The notes: a model not told the origin generated them from the letters alone. A stretch of DNA of 64,000 nt from Candidatus Planktophila sulfonica (GCF_002288065.1 NZ_CP016773.1:372001-436000), one strand, 5' to 3'; positions 1 through 9,705 are shown, counted from the first letter of the stretch. Translations and numbers: made by a program.

Positions 1-704
1 GGATGCACTTCATAAATTCGCTTCGCTGAATCAGGAACAAGTTGGGCAAGAGGAACATCATCAACGTTTGGCGACATCAGCCCTTGGTTGGCAAAGAGTG
101 AGACAAGATCTTGAATCTCGCGGAAGGCAACCTCTTCAGATGGTGCGATCACGTGAGCAACGCCCGAATTCTTGCTATGTGCTTCAGGTCCACCGAGTAG
201 AGCCATATCGACAATATCGCCCGTTACAGATTTCACGACATCAGGACCTGTTACGAAGATGCGACCTTCGGGTGCAAGAACAACAACATCTGTAAGTGCA
301 GGCCCATATGCACCGCCGCCAGCAGTTGGTCCTAGGACGAGAGATAGCTGCGGGATTCGACCACTTGCTGTGACCATCGCTTGGAAGACTTCACCAAATG
401 CATTGAGCGATGCAACGCCATCACTTAAACGCGCACCACCAGAGTGCCAGATTCCAATAACAGGAATTTGCCCACCCATCGCAGCGCGATATGCCTGAAC
501 AATTACTTGCGATCCTTCGATTCCGAGTGCGCCGCCTTTTATTGTTGGATCAGATGCAAAGACGACAACTTTATTTCCTTTAACCAGACCAGTGGCCGCA
601 ACCATTCCGCAATCAGTGCGAGGTATGAGAAGTTCGTAACTGCCACCATCTAGAAGAGTGGCTATACGTGATTCAGGATCAAGTGGGTTGATCGGTGTTG
701 CCAT
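1..704 (-). CDS. accD: Acyl-CoA carboxylase carboxyltransferase (beta) subunit, partial (C-terminus beyond window start)
   Basis: Reading the minus strand from the ATG at 704 gives an open frame of 234 codons that runs off the left edge. It has the crotonase-like carboxyltransferase fold marks: a GSQVIVQAYR-type helix, SGGARLSDG (oxyanion region) and LGPTAGGGAYGPALTD, typical of acetyl/propionyl-CoA carboxylase beta subunits. The enzyme moves CO2 from biotin to acyl-CoA to give malonyl- or methylmalonyl-CoA for fatty-acid synthesis. It starts 9 nt after the fabF stop and closes the fabD-fabH-acpP-fabF-accD operon, the usual actinobacterial order, which suggests the product feeds this synthase. 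Substrate (acetyl or propionyl) cannot be told from this part. Confidence 0.9.
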   Translation of the reverse strand, partial: MATPINPLDPESRIATLLDGGSYELLIPRTDCGMVAATGLVKGNKVVVFASDPTIKGGALGIEGSQVIVQAYRAAMGGQIPVIGIWHSGGARLSDGVASLNAFGEVFQAMVTASGRIPQLSLVLGPTAGGGAYGPALTDVVVLAPEGRIFVTGPDVVKSVTGDIVDMALLGGPEAHSKNSGVAHVIAPSEEVAFREIQDLVSLFANQGLMSPNVDDVPLAQLVPDSAKRIYEVH

Positions 705-713
705 GGCTCTAGA

Positions 714-1952
714 TTAGAGCGATTTAAATGCAAGTACTACGTTGTGGCCACCAAAACCGAAAGAATCATTAAGCGCTGCGATATCTCCCGCTGGAAGTTG
801 GCGAGGTGTGTCGCGAACGACATCGACAGTCACAGCTGGGTCTAAGTTTTCAATATTGATTGTTGGGGGAGCAAGGCGGTCTTGTAGAGCCTTGACGATA
901 AAGACGGATTCAATTGCGCCAGCGCCACCAAGTAAGTGACCTGTCATCGACTTTGTTGCAGAAACTGCAACGTGGTCCGCATCCGCACCGAGTGCTTTTC
1001 GAAGCGCATTAGCTTCAGCAACATCGCCTGCAGGAGTTGAGGTTGCATGTGCATTGAGGTGCACGATGTCCTTAGTTGATAGTCCAGAGTTTTGAAGTGC
1101 AAATTTGATTGCGCGCTGTACGCCACTGCCTTCTGGGTCAGGAGCAGCAATGTGATAACCATCAGAGGTTAAACCTTGTCCGCCGATTTCACAGTAAATC
1201 TTTGCACCACGCGCCTTGGCATGTTCGTACTCTTCAATAACAAGAATTCCGCCGCCTTCGCCCAATACAAATCCATCGCGATCGACATCATATGGACGTG
1301 ATGCGCGAGCAGGCGCATCGTTGCGAGTAGAAAGTGCTTTCATTGCGGCAAAGCCCGCCATCGGAAGCTGGTGGATCGCAGCTTCAACGCCACCGGTCAC
1401 GATGATGTCGGCGCGATTGTTCTTAATCATTTCAAAGGCATAACCGATTGCTTCGGCACCGGACGCGCATGCGCTGACGGGTGTGTGCACGCCAGCCTTT
1501 GCTTGAAGTTCGAGGCCAACATTTGCAGCTGGTCCATTAGGCATCAACATTGGGACAGTGTGTGGGCTGACTCCGCGTGCGCCTTTTTCGTTGAGATTAA
1601 CAAATTGGTCAAGAAGGGTGATGACTCCACCGATACCTGAAGCGATTACTACGCCAAGACGTTCCTTATCGATGTCATCAGGTGAGCCCGCATCTTTCCA
1701 GGCCTCGCGTGAAGCAACGAGAGCGAACTGCTCTGAACGATCGAGGCGACGCATTTCAACGCGCTCCATCTGATCTGCAGGTTCTGTCGCAACGCGCGCA
1801 GCGAAGTGCACAGGTAGGAGCTCACGCCAATCTTCGGTGAGAAGACGGACACCAGACTGGCCGGCCAATAAAGCCTTCCATGTCGAATCCACATCTCCAC
1901 CAAGGGGCGTTGTTGCACCTAAGCCTGTAACGACTACGCGACGTTGTGACAT
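714..1952 (-). CDS. fabF: Beta-ketoacyl-ACP synthase II (KAS II)
   Basis: A 412-residue condensing enzyme of normal FabF length. It elongates acyl-ACP by decarboxylative condensation with malonyl-ACP in the cytosol. The thiolase-fold triad is complete: nucleophile Cys162 in VSACASGAE, His302 in NAHATSTPAGD and Lys334/His339 in SATKSMTGHLLGG. The N-terminus RRVVVTGLGATTPLG is typical. It lies 33 nt downstream of acpP in the same operon and is followed after 9 nt by accD. No strong Shine-Dalgarno site is seen at its start, so it is probably translated from the operon mRNA. Confidence 0.97.
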   Translation of the reverse strand: MSQRRVVVTGLGATTPLGGDVDSTWKALLAGQSGVRLLTEDWRELLPVHFAARVATEPADQMERVEMRRLDRSEQFALVASREAWKDAGSPDDIDKERLGVVIASGIGGVITLLDQFVNLNEKGARGVSPHTVPMLMPNGPAANVGLELQAKAGVHTPVSACASGAEAIGYAFEMIKNNRADIIVTGGVEAAIHQLPMAGFAAMKALSTRNDAPARASRPYDVDRDGFVLGEGGGILVIEEYEHAKARGAKIYCEIGGQGLTSDGYHIAAPDPEGSGVQRAIKFALQNSGLSTKDIVHLNAHATSTPAGDVAEANALRKALGADADHVAVSATKSMTGHLLGGAGAIESVFIVKALQDRLAPPTINIENLDPAVTVDVVRDTPRQLPAGDIAALNDSFGFGGHNVVLAFKSL

Positions 1953-1985
1953 ACCGCTAGATCAATTCTTCTTTTGGATCTTTAC

Positions 1986-2234
1986 TTATGCAGCAGCGTT
2001 AACGATGAAGTTGACTGCATCGCCGACTGTAGCGAGTTCAGTTACTTTTTCATCAGGAATCTTTACGCCAAAGCGCTCTTCGCATGCAACTACAACTTCA
2101 ACCATGCTGAGTGAGTCAACTTCGAGATCTTCTGTGAAGTTCTTATCGAGTTCGATTGATGCAGCTGGAATACCCGCTACTTCTTCAACGATCTCTTTGA
2201 TTCCTGCAAGTACATCTGCTTGTGAAAGCGCCAT
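1986..2234 (-). CDS. acpP: Acyl carrier protein
   Basis: An 82-residue acidic four-helix protein. Ser41 in the LEVDSLSMVE motif is the 4'-phosphopantetheine attachment site that carries the growing acyl chain. Length and motif match bacterial ACP. A clear AGAAGGA ribosome binding site lies about 6 nt before the ATG, stronger than at the neighbours, in line with the high dosage ACP needs. It sits between fabH (115 nt upstream) and fabF (33 nt downstream). Confidence 0.97.
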   Translation of the reverse strand: MALSQADVLAGIKEIVEEVAGIPAASIELDKNFTEDLEVDSLSMVEVVVACEERFGVKIPDEKVTELATVGDAVNFIVNAAA

Positions 2235-2349
2235 TGTGTTTCCTTCTCTGTTGTTATCTGGTGTAACCAGTACTTCATTTCTTGAGGTTGTAATTGTCTA
2301 CGACAGGAGGGCTTACTTCCCAGTAAACGGGCGGGTAATCCCAAAAAAA

Positions 2350-3378
2350 TTATGGTTTTGGAGGTAATTTCACAACTTGTCCCGCGTAAACGAGACCTGC
2401 GCCATATCCGATGAGTAGCGCTAATTTGCCGTGAAGCTCAGGATGTTTCTGCAAGAGAGCATCCATTGCAAGAGGAATCGATGCTGCAGATGTATTGCCG
2501 TTCTTGCGAATGTCATCGGCGATGATCACTGAATCTGGCATATCCATCTCTTTTGCCATCGTTTCAATGATGCGCACATTTGCTTGGTGTGGAATGAATG
2601 CATCAATATCGTTGACGGTAAGTCCTGCTGATTCAAGGGCTTTCAGCGCCGCCTTACTCATTGAAAATACTGCCCAACGGAAAACTTTCTGGCCTTCTTG
2701 AGAAATATTTGGCCACTTGCTGCCGGCCTTAGTCAGCTGTGTCTCTGTATCGCGAACTTCCATCCAGGAAGGATTCATCTGAATCGCATCGCGATTATCA
2801 GCATCTGAGCCCCATTCGACTGGGCCAATACCTGCATCCTGTGAGGCACCGATAACAACTGCTCCTGCGCCATCGGCAAAGATGAATGCAGTTGCGCGGT
2901 CATCAGGATCTGTGAAATCGGAAATCTTTTCTGCACCAATAACTAGGACATTCTTTGATGTTCCAGATTTAATGAAATCGTGCGCCATAGCAACGCCATA
3001 TGAGAAACCAGCGCAGGCTGCATTGATATCAAAGGCAGCTGCCTTGGGGTGGCCTAAGCGTTGCAGGATTGCAGTTGCAGCAGATGGAGCTTGGAATGGG
3101 AAGGTAATTGTTGCAACGATGATGGTGTCGATATCGGTAATTGAAAGCTTTGCTTTCTTCAGCGCATCTTCAGCTGCCCATGTGGCCATATCGAGAACTG
3201 TTTCGGTCTCATCTGCAAAGCGACGAGATTCAATTCCGGTGCGCTGCTGAATCCATTCATCACTTGATTCGATGCGATCGACGATTTCAGAGTTAGGGAC
3301 AAGACGCTTTGGGCGATAGGAACCGACGGCAAGAATCTGGCTCTCGCTACCTGTCTTTGATGCAATCATCTTTGACAT
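2350..3378 (-). CDS. fabH: Beta-ketoacyl-ACP synthase III
   Basis: A 342-residue KAS III, which starts chains by condensing acyl-CoA with malonyl-ACP. The catalytic triad is visible: Cys122 in NAACAGFSYG, His264 in FIPHQANVRI and Asn295 in NGNTSAASIP. Its ATG overlaps the fabD stop (TAATG), so the two are translationally coupled. The 115 nt after it, before acpP, hold no gene; only a 5-bp TTACT/AGTAA hairpin is seen there, too weak to call a terminator. Confidence 0.97.
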   Translation of the reverse strand: MSKMIASKTGSESQILAVGSYRPKRLVPNSEIVDRIESSDEWIQQRTGIESRRFADETETVLDMATWAAEDALKKAKLSITDIDTIIVATITFPFQAPSAATAILQRLGHPKAAAFDINAACAGFSYGVAMAHDFIKSGTSKNVLVIGAEKISDFTDPDDRATAFIFADGAGAVVIGASQDAGIGPVEWGSDADNRDAIQMNPSWMEVRDTETQLTKAGSKWPNISQEGQKVFRWAVFSMSKAALKALESAGLTVNDIDAFIPHQANVRIIETMAKEMDMPDSVIIADDIRKNGNTSAASIPLAMDALLQKHPELHGKLALLIGYGAGLVYAGQVVKLPPKP

Positions 3379-4286
3379 TACTTACCTCCGTGGTTTGCAA
3401 CGAAGGCACGCGCTGCATCGAGATCTTCTAGGCTCTTGAAAGCAAATTGTTCGATAGTTGGCGCAGCGCGCTTAATCAAACCTACGAGCGTTCCTGCAGG
3501 TGCAACTTCGATCACTCCGGTAACGCCAAGTGAAACGAGAGTCTCCATGCACAGATCCCAGCGAACGGGATTGGCAATCTGATTCACGATGCGCTCGAGT
3601 ACTTCAGCGCCTTCAGTTAAGACTGCGCCATCTTTATTGGAAAGCACTCCAACGCTGGGCGCTGACGTTGTCATTGTTGCAGCAAGTGTGCGCAGAGGTT
3701 CGACTGCCGGTTGCATATAAGAGGTGTGGAATGCACCGGCCACAGCAAGTGGGCGAACACGGGCACCCTCAGGCGCCAGCTGCGCAATAGCATCCAAATC
3801 ACCGGCGGCAACAATCTGGCCACCACCATTGTCGTTAGCTGCAATCAGACCAAGATCTGCAATTGCGCTCAAGACCACTTGGCGATCTCCACCGAGAACG
3901 GCGGCCATTCCTGAAGGGGTTACCCCTGCAGCCTTTGCCATTTCAACGCCACGTGCACGAACTAACTTCATTGCATCAATGGGTGTGAGCGCGCCTGCAA
4001 TTGCTGCAGCAGTAATTTCGCCAACAGAATGGCCAGCTACATATGAGAATGAACCGGTTGCGCCGAGTGCGTGTGCACTCATCAATCCTGCAGCAACAAT
4101 CAGTGGTTGAGCATTAGCCGTATCTTTAATTTCATCTGCATCTGCCGTTGTTCCAAGGCGAACAACATCAAGACCAATTGCATCTGAAATTTCTTGTGCC
4201 AAAGTGCGAATCTGTGCATCTTCAAGCCATGCGCTTAACATTCCGGGAGTTTGTGAACCTTGACCTGGAGCGATGATTGCGAGCAT
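3378..4286 (-). CDS. fabD: Malonyl-CoA:ACP malonyltransferase
   Basis: A 302-residue acyltransferase that loads malonate onto ACP. It has the GQGSQ oxyanion motif near residue 8, nucleophile Ser87 in GHSVGE and catalytic His187 in AGAFHTSYM. It is the first gene of the minus-strand fatty-acid operon. No Shine-Dalgarno site is seen; a TATATT hexamer ends 6 nt before the ATG, which suggests a leaderless transcript starting at the start codon, just after the glgX stop. Confidence 0.97.
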   Translation of the reverse strand: MLAIIAPGQGSQTPGMLSAWLEDAQIRTLAQEISDAIGLDVVRLGTTADADEIKDTANAQPLIVAAGLMSAHALGATGSFSYVAGHSVGEITAAAIAGALTPIDAMKLVRARGVEMAKAAGVTPSGMAAVLGGDRQVVLSAIADLGLIAANDNGGGQIVAAGDLDAIAQLAPEGARVRPLAVAGAFHTSYMQPAVEPLRTLAATMTTSAPSVGVLSNKDGAVLTEGAEVLERIVNQIANPVRWDLCMETLVSLGVTGVIEVAPAGTLVGLIKRAAPTIEQFAFKSLEDLDAARAFVANHGGK

Positions 4287-4292
4287 GTCTTT

Positions 4293-4298
4293 AATATA
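4293..4298 (-). promoter_or_regulatory. Putative leaderless -10 element of fabD operon
   Basis: TATATT on the minus strand ends 6 nt before the fabD ATG, the spacing expected if transcription starts at the start codon. No convincing -35 element is seen. Confidence 0.55.
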
Positions 4299-4303
4299 AA
4301 GGA

Positions 4304-6418
4304 TTACGAACGAGTAACTAGCCAGACTTGAGCGCAGTGTGGCGAAACATTCACTTTTTCTGATGGCATATTGATGATTGGTTCGTGTGTATCTACAAAA
4401 GAGGATGCATCAAAGATGCGACGGAAACTTGTTCCCCACTTGCTATCAGGAAGAGTGAACGCTGTTTCTTCTCGTGAGGAATTAAGGAAGAGAAGCAATC
4501 CGCGATCAGGACCGGCTTCAATTAATACAGTCAAACTTCGCTTTTCACCATCAGCCCAATGGTCTTCAGTCATTTCACGACCACCCAAGCTAAACCAGGC
4601 GATATCTTTTCTCTGCGTTCCAAGATCAACGCGACCTGTAAAGAATTCTGCTGCAACATCTGCAAGGTATGTCTTGCGAATGCGTATTAGTTCAGAGACC
4701 GAATCGCGCATATCGCGTTGCAGTTCATTGAGATCCCAATTATTTGCCCAGCCACCCATAAATGTTTCAGGAGAATCAGTGATACCTGCAGACATGTCGC
4801 GCGGCATGGAATACGCATTATTTGATCCTGCTTGTGTGCGACAGAGTTCATCGCCCATCGTGATCATCGGAACACCAGCAGAGAGCAGCAAGGTTGCCAT
4901 CATCGACTTCTTGAGTGAGTGGCGAAGTGAGATTAACTCAGGGTCATCAGTAGGCCCTTCAACACCCATATTCCAGGAACGATTCTCATTGGAACCATCT
5001 CGATTTTCTTCTTGGTTCGCTTCATTACGCTTTTCCGAATACATCGTTAAATCTGTGAGAGTGAAGCCATCGTGGGCAGTGACAAAGTTAATTGATGATG
5101 TTGGCCCGCGGTAGTAAAAGACATCTGATGAACCGCTGATGCCTGCTGCAATATCGGCAACGCCTTCACCGTAGCCACGAGCCAGATCGCCTAGCCAGAA
5201 CTGACGCACAGAGTCGCGATAGCGATCGTTCCACTCGCGCCATGGATGTGGGAAGTCACCGAGTGAATAGCGCGAAACATCCCACGGCTCTGCAATCATC
5301 TTAAAGTTACGTAGTACTGAATCTGATTCGATAGCTGACATCAGAGATGAATCAAAAGCTGAACCCGTTGAATAGAGCGCAGTAGCTAAATCGAAGCGGA
5401 AACCATCGATTCCAACTACTTCTACCCACCAGCGAAGTGAATCGATGATGTGGCGCACTCCGTGTGGGCGAGATGCCGCAACGGTATTTCCGCATCCTGT
5501 GACATCAACATAATTTCCACTGCCGTCATGGCGATACCAAGCGTTGTTATCTATTCCTTTAAAACTTAACGTTGGCCCGCCAACGCCACCTTCGGCAGTG
5601 TGGTTATACACAACATCGAGAAATACTTCGATTCCTTCGTTATGCAATTGATCGACAGCCCATTGCAACTCTGAAACAGGATCATCCGTTGCTGCATATT
5701 CACCGTGAGGGGCTGAAAATGCAATCGCGTTATAGCCCCAATGATTCTTACGACCGCGTTCCCAAATTCCTGGCTCAGTTGCATAAGAGTGAATAGGCAA
5801 TAGCTCGAGCGCTGTGACACCTAAATGCTTTAGGTGAGCAATGGTGCTGGGATGCCCGAGGGCTTTATAGGTTCCGCGTTCGCCTTCAGGAATCTCGTGG
5901 TTCTTCGCAGTAAGGCCCTGCACATGTGCTTCATAGATAACTTCTTGAGTCCATGAATAGATAGGACGGTTGAATTGGCGAGGACGATAATCGGTAACGA
6001 CAGAGTACGGAATGAAACCTGCACTGTCGCGATCATCGCGAATCGTCGTATCTCCAGTGCCAGTTGCATCAGTACTTACATGTCCGTAAATCTGCGGAAC
6101 GTATTGCAGCGTTCCATCGAGTTTATGAGCGTATGGATCGATTAATAATTTGGCTGCGTTGAATCGTGAACCATGTTCAGGCGCCCATGTGCCATAGACG
6201 CGATAGCCATAGCGTTGACCGACGCGAACCCCGGCAAGGTAGCCATGCCAGATTGGTCCATTTCGGTGTGAGAGCGCAAAGCGGGTTTCAACCAACTTGC
6301 CATTGACTTCGTTAAAGAGACAAAGTTCGACAGCTGTCGCAGCATTGCTCCAGATAGCGAAGTTGCATCCACCATCAGTAAGGGTGGAGCCGAGAATTCG
6401 GGGGTCTGCTGGGAGCAC
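4304..6418 (-). CDS. glgX: Glycogen debranching enzyme GlgX (GH13 isoamylase type)
   Basis: A 704-residue alpha-amylase-family enzyme that hydrolyses alpha-1,6 branches of phosphorylase-trimmed glycogen. An N-terminal CBM48-like domain (about residues 1-130) precedes the barrel, with YEAHVQGLT, the DVVYNHTAEG region, GIDGFRFDLA (nucleophile Asp), MIAEPWDV (acid Glu) and TAHDGFTLTDL. The only usable in-frame start is the GTG at 6418, because a stop codon lies shortly upstream and no ATG, GTG or TTG intervenes. This makes the N-terminus slightly short for the family. It follows an SGNH hydrolase by 34 nt on the same strand. Confidence 0.93.
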   Translation of the reverse strand: MLPADPRILGSTLTDGGCNFAIWSNAATAVELCLFNEVNGKLVETRFALSHRNGPIWHGYLAGVRVGQRYGYRVYGTWAPEHGSRFNAAKLLIDPYAHKLDGTLQYVPQIYGHVSTDATGTGDTTIRDDRDSAGFIPYSVVTDYRPRQFNRPIYSWTQEVIYEAHVQGLTAKNHEIPEGERGTYKALGHPSTIAHLKHLGVTALELLPIHSYATEPGIWERGRKNHWGYNAIAFSAPHGEYAATDDPVSELQWAVDQLHNEGIEVFLDVVYNHTAEGGVGGPTLSFKGIDNNAWYRHDGSGNYVDVTGCGNTVAASRPHGVRHIIDSLRWWVEVVGIDGFRFDLATALYSTGSAFDSSLMSAIESDSVLRNFKMIAEPWDVSRYSLGDFPHPWREWNDRYRDSVRQFWLGDLARGYGEGVADIAAGISGSSDVFYYRGPTSSINFVTAHDGFTLTDLTMYSEKRNEANQEENRDGSNENRSWNMGVEGPTDDPELISLRHSLKKSMMATLLLSAGVPMITMGDELCRTQAGSNNAYSMPRDMSAGITDSPETFMGGWANNWDLNELQRDMRDSVSELIRIRKTYLADVAAEFFTGRVDLGTQRKDIAWFSLGGREMTEDHWADGEKRSLTVLIEAGPDRGLLLFLNSSREETAFTLPDSKWGTSFRRIFDASSFVDTHEPIINMPSEKVNVSPHCAQVWLVTRS

Positions 6419-6452
6419 TGGCCTATCTTGCCCGTGAAATGTTTCGTTTTCA

Positions 6453-7301
6453 TTAAGAAACCCACTCTTTTTCTAATTGATTATGCGAAGTAATTGGCGT
6501 AGCGAACTCGGGAAAGAAGATTTCTGCACCTTCAGAGTCAAGTCCATGACGAGCGATATGTATCAATTCGACAATTGAAAGAAAGAGAAGTGCCGGCAGA
6601 AGATCGAGGCTGCGCTTTAAGAACCAGGGAGTTCCATTCTTGAGCATCCAAATAATCGAATCTCTACGGCTTCTATTATTAGATCGTGTGAATTTCACAT
6701 TTCCAACTTCAAACCCTCGCATTCGCAAGAGATGGGCGAAGTTTTCGGCAATAAATTGATGGCCCATCTTGCTCGGGTGCATGCGGTCCACATGCCATTT
6801 TTCGCGTTGATAGATTCCTTCGAGGGAGCGCGTCTCTAGCAAAATGGAGCTATAACGTCGAGCCAATTTACGAGTAGCTCGATTGACTGCATTGACGCGG
6901 CGACGGCAGACTCGAGCAACCAGAGCGGGCATCGGAACTATTTCTGTTGGATCGTGCAATTCAAGGAGCATTGAAGTCGCACCGATTTTTTCGACCTCTG
7001 CAAGAATCTCATTGAGATTTTCTTCGAAATCTCTTGGGGAAAATCCATTTCGGAGTAAATCGTTACCGCCAACAATGACTGCGACAAGTTCGGGTTCATG
7101 AATCAAAACCTTGTGAAGTTGCTCGTGCAGAACTTCCTTTGATTGAGCCCCCGGGCGGGCCGCATTGATGTACACCACAGGCTCAGTAAATGCTTGAGCA
7201 AGGTGATAACCCCAGCCGAAGTAATTACCGTTTGAGTCGGAATCGCCCACGCCCGATCCTGCGCTATCACCAATAATCGCAAGCGTTAATGGTTGGTTCA
7301 C
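6453..7301 (-). CDS. SGNH/GDSL-family hydrolase
   Basis: A 282-residue protein with the four SGNH blocks: GDSAGSG (Ser nucleophile) near residue 11, the glycine block NAARPGAQS, GGND near residue 78 and DRMHPSKMGH with the Asp/His pair. These enzymes are esterases or acyl hydrolases acting on lipids or acylated sugars. A hydrophobic stretch with LLPALLFLSIVELI near the C-terminus could touch the membrane. It starts with GTG 1 nt after the stop of the glycosyltransferase, so it belongs to the glycosyltransferase unit. One guess is trimming of acyl groups from a glycolipid; the substrate is unknown. Confidence 0.8.
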   Translation of the reverse strand: MNQPLTLAIIGDSAGSGVGDSDSNGNYFGWGYHLAQAFTEPVVYINAARPGAQSKEVLHEQLHKVLIHEPELVAVIVGGNDLLRNGFSPRDFEENLNEILAEVEKIGATSMLLELHDPTEIVPMPALVARVCRRRVNAVNRATRKLARRYSSILLETRSLEGIYQREKWHVDRMHPSKMGHQFIAENFAHLLRMRGFEVGNVKFTRSNNRSRRDSIIWMLKNGTPWFLKRSLDLLPALLFLSIVELIHIARHGLDSEGAEIFFPEFATPITSHNQLEKEWVS

Positions 7302-7302
7302 T

Positions 7303-8430
7303 TTACGCAGCTTTCAGGGTGTTGATGTTCTCGAGGCGATTGATAGTTGCAGACCATGGAAAGAGTTCAGCTTGAGTTCGGCATCGATCCGAGAGTGTGG
7401 CATCTTCACGAATTTCATCGAGAATGATTTGGACTGCATCTGCAAAGGCGGCGCCGTTATTGGCAGCTGTTAACCCTACAAAATCGCCATTTTCTTGAGT
7501 GAGAAATTCTCCAACGGCACTGGTTTCTGATGCCACTACCGGCGTGCCACTTGCCAGTGACTCGAGTGCTGCAAGGCAGAAAGTTTCAATAGGTCCTGGA
7601 GCAAGCGAGACATCTGCCGAAGCGATCATCTGAGCGAGCAAATTCTTATTGGCAACGTAACCCCAGAATGTAACCGGGATGTCGCGAGATGAGTCATATA
7701 ACTTCTTATGCAGAGGTCCGCTACCAATATAGACAAGGCGAGCATTGACGCCGCGGTTTAAGAGTTCGCGAAGGACTTGAAGAGAACGCTCTGGTTTCTT
7801 CTCAGGGGATAGTCGCCCGCAATGAACGAGAAGAACATCCCCACCCTTAAGCATCTTTGCTCGCAGCTCTTCGTTGCGATGAGCTGGTGAGAAAGTTTCT
7901 AAATCTACTCCGAGTGGAACACGGACGATATTAGATGTTCCTATCTCGTTGAACTCGGCTGCGGCAAAATTCGTAGTTGTCACTACGTAATCAAACTTGC
8001 CAGCAAGTCTTGAGTTATGCCAGCCAACAAATGGGTTCAGTGATAATCCAAAGTAATTCTTCACTAAGCCGCGCAGCGTTTCATGGCTAAAGACAATTGC
8101 AGGAATTCCTCTGCGGCTCGCCCAGTTACCAAGACAAGAGAGAGTGAAGCGATCAGAAACTTCTAGGCGGTCTGGTTTCAGTGATTGCAGAATTGTTTTG
8201 ACTTGTCGTGTTGAGCGAATAACTCTGTATCCGCCGCTAAAGGGAATAGTCCATGATGGAAGAGTGATACACCCACCGTGTTCAGTCTTCTCTCGAGAGA
8301 ACTTCTTTCCCGGAACCACGTAGATAAATTCGTGGCCAATTTTTCCGTACTCGGTTCCTAAGTTGTGGAGCGTGGTCTTGATGCCACCAGACTTTGGACC
8401 GTAGAAATTGGCGATGTGGATGATCTTCAT
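7303..8430 (-). CDS. GT4-family glycosyltransferase
   Basis: A GT-B fold transferase of 375 residues from the ATG at 8430. A longer reading is possible, but the family N-terminus MKIIHIANFYGPKSGG begins here and the ATG overlaps the upstream stop (ATGA). The C-terminal nucleotide-sugar half has VHCGRLSPEKKPE and the donor-binding E-x7-E segment PIETFCLAALESLASGTPVV. It is coupled to a second GT4 enzyme upstream, which suggests two successive steps in glycolipid or polysaccharide synthesis at the membrane. Donor and acceptor cannot be told. Confidence 0.88.
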   Translation of the reverse strand: MKIIHIANFYGPKSGGIKTTLHNLGTEYGKIGHEFIYVVPGKKFSREKTEHGGCITLPSWTIPFSGGYRVIRSTRQVKTILQSLKPDRLEVSDRFTLSCLGNWASRRGIPAIVFSHETLRGLVKNYFGLSLNPFVGWHNSRLAGKFDYVVTTTNFAAAEFNEIGTSNIVRVPLGVDLETFSPAHRNEELRAKMLKGGDVLLVHCGRLSPEKKPERSLQVLRELLNRGVNARLVYIGSGPLHKKLYDSSRDIPVTFWGYVANKNLLAQMIASADVSLAPGPIETFCLAALESLASGTPVVASETSAVGEFLTQENGDFVGLTAANNGAAFADAVQIILDEIREDATLSDRCRTQAELFPWSATINRLENINTLKAA

Positions 8431-9578
8431 GCAACCATTCCTCGTTTCTTGGAAAGCTCGAATATGGCATCTCGGTAATGATCTATGAGCTGAGCATTGA
8501 TGTAATCCCATGTGCGGTGTTCAACAGCTCGGCGTGCTGCAATCTGCATGAGGTCAAAGGATGAGTGCGAGCGCAGCGTTTCAACGGCTTCAAGGAGTTG
8601 ATGTGAATCTGCAGTATCAATAAGAAGGCCAGTAACGCCGTGATCGATGAGATCAACTGGCCCACCAGTATCTGGACCAATGACCGGTACTCCTGAAGCG
8701 AGCGCTTCTTGAATACCTTGGCAGAAAGTTTCGTGCTTGCCGGTATGTACGAAAATATCGAAGGAAGCAACATAGCGAGCAAGCTCTGTTCCGGATTGGT
8801 ACCCCACAAATCGCGCGTTTGGAAGTTCTTTCTTAAAGCGTGGAGCAGCTGGTCCGTCGCCAACAATCACAAGCTGTATGTCATTCTGGCGATCCAATAT
8901 TGCTAAGTCATCAAGACGCTTCTCATTTGCCAGGCGACCGACATATCCAATAATCAATTTCTCGCTCTTGCCTTTGATATTGGTGCGCAAGGATTCATCG
9001 CGACGCGCAGGAGTGAAGTTAACAAGATCAACGCCGCGCTTCCAGAGACGAACATTCTTTACGCCATTCACTTCAAGATCACGACAAGCCCACTTAGATG
9101 GCGCCAAGGTAATGTCAGAAACTTGATGAATACGTGAGACCCACTTCTTTAGCGTTGAATGCGCAATAGTGAGTCCGTAGTGGCGAGCAAAACCTGCGAT
9201 ATCTGTTTGATAGACCGAAACTGTTGGGATGCCCATCTTCTTTGCAATACGAGCGACGTAATGTCCAAGAAAGATTGGAGATGCTAGATGAATAACATCG
9301 GGTGCAAATCCTTCGAGAAGAGGTTCGAGATATTTACGGGGAACGCCCATAGGAATTAACTTCTTCATGGCAATACTTGGTACATGCTTAATTTTGTAAT
9401 CTAGATATCGAGTTGGAGCGCCTTCGCTTTCAGGAGCGATGATGAGAACTTCATGGCCTTGCGCCTTGCAGTATTCCAAGAGGCGCAGGACCGAGTTGGT
9501 GACACCGTTGACCTGGGGCAGAAAGGCCTCAGTCACCACTGCGATGCGCAGCTTCTGGCTAGATGTCATCTCGATCAT
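8427..9578 (-). CDS. GT4-family glycosyltransferase, MgtA-like mannosyltransferase
   Basis: A 383-residue GT4 enzyme. The N-terminus RIAVVTEAFLPQVNGVTNS is typical of actinobacterial MgtA-type alpha-mannosyltransferases, which use GDP-mannose to make mannosylated glycolipids. The donor site has IGYVGRLANEKR and the E-x7-E region KHETFCQGIQEALASG. ATG at 9578 or the ATG three codons later are both possible. It is first in the minus-strand unit GT-GT-SGNH-glgX and diverges from etfB across 140 bp. The substrate assignment rests on family resemblance only. Confidence 0.85.
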   Translation of the reverse strand: MIEMTSSQKLRIAVVTEAFLPQVNGVTNSVLRLLEYCKAQGHEVLIIAPESEGAPTRYLDYKIKHVPSIAMKKLIPMGVPRKYLEPLLEGFAPDVIHLASPIFLGHYVARIAKKMGIPTVSVYQTDIAGFARHYGLTIAHSTLKKWVSRIHQVSDITLAPSKWACRDLEVNGVKNVRLWKRGVDLVNFTPARRDESLRTNIKGKSEKLIIGYVGRLANEKRLDDLAILDRQNDIQLVIVGDGPAAPRFKKELPNARFVGYQSGTELARYVASFDIFVHTGKHETFCQGIQEALASGVPVIGPDTGGPVDLIDHGVTGLLIDTADSHQLLEAVETLRSHSSFDLMQIAARRAVEHRTWDYINAQLIDHYRDAIFELSKKRGMVA

Positions 9579-9705
9579 GGAATGAAGAGTGAAGGGGCGA
9601 GCAATCTGGGAATTCGCCGAGAGGTTACGTGTTCCTGAATAGAAGATGAAGTATTAGTTGAGACTTTTACGCTCCCTCATCCTTCCCAAATGGGCTACTG
9701 GTCAG

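Noticed and set aside
2235-2349. Possible terminator or attenuator between fabH and acpP
   Set aside because: Only a 5-bp stem (TTACT/AGTAA) is present; acpP is surely expressed with the operon.
1837-2367. A 176-codon plus-strand frame across fabF, acpP and the gap before fabH
   Set aside because: It spans two real minus-strand genes in antisense, and its product is low-complexity Thr/Ser.
4371-5114. A 247-codon plus-strand frame antisense to glgX
   Set aside because: It lies wholly inside glgX, whose motifs are intact; the product is Ser/Arg-rich with no family resemblance and no start signal.
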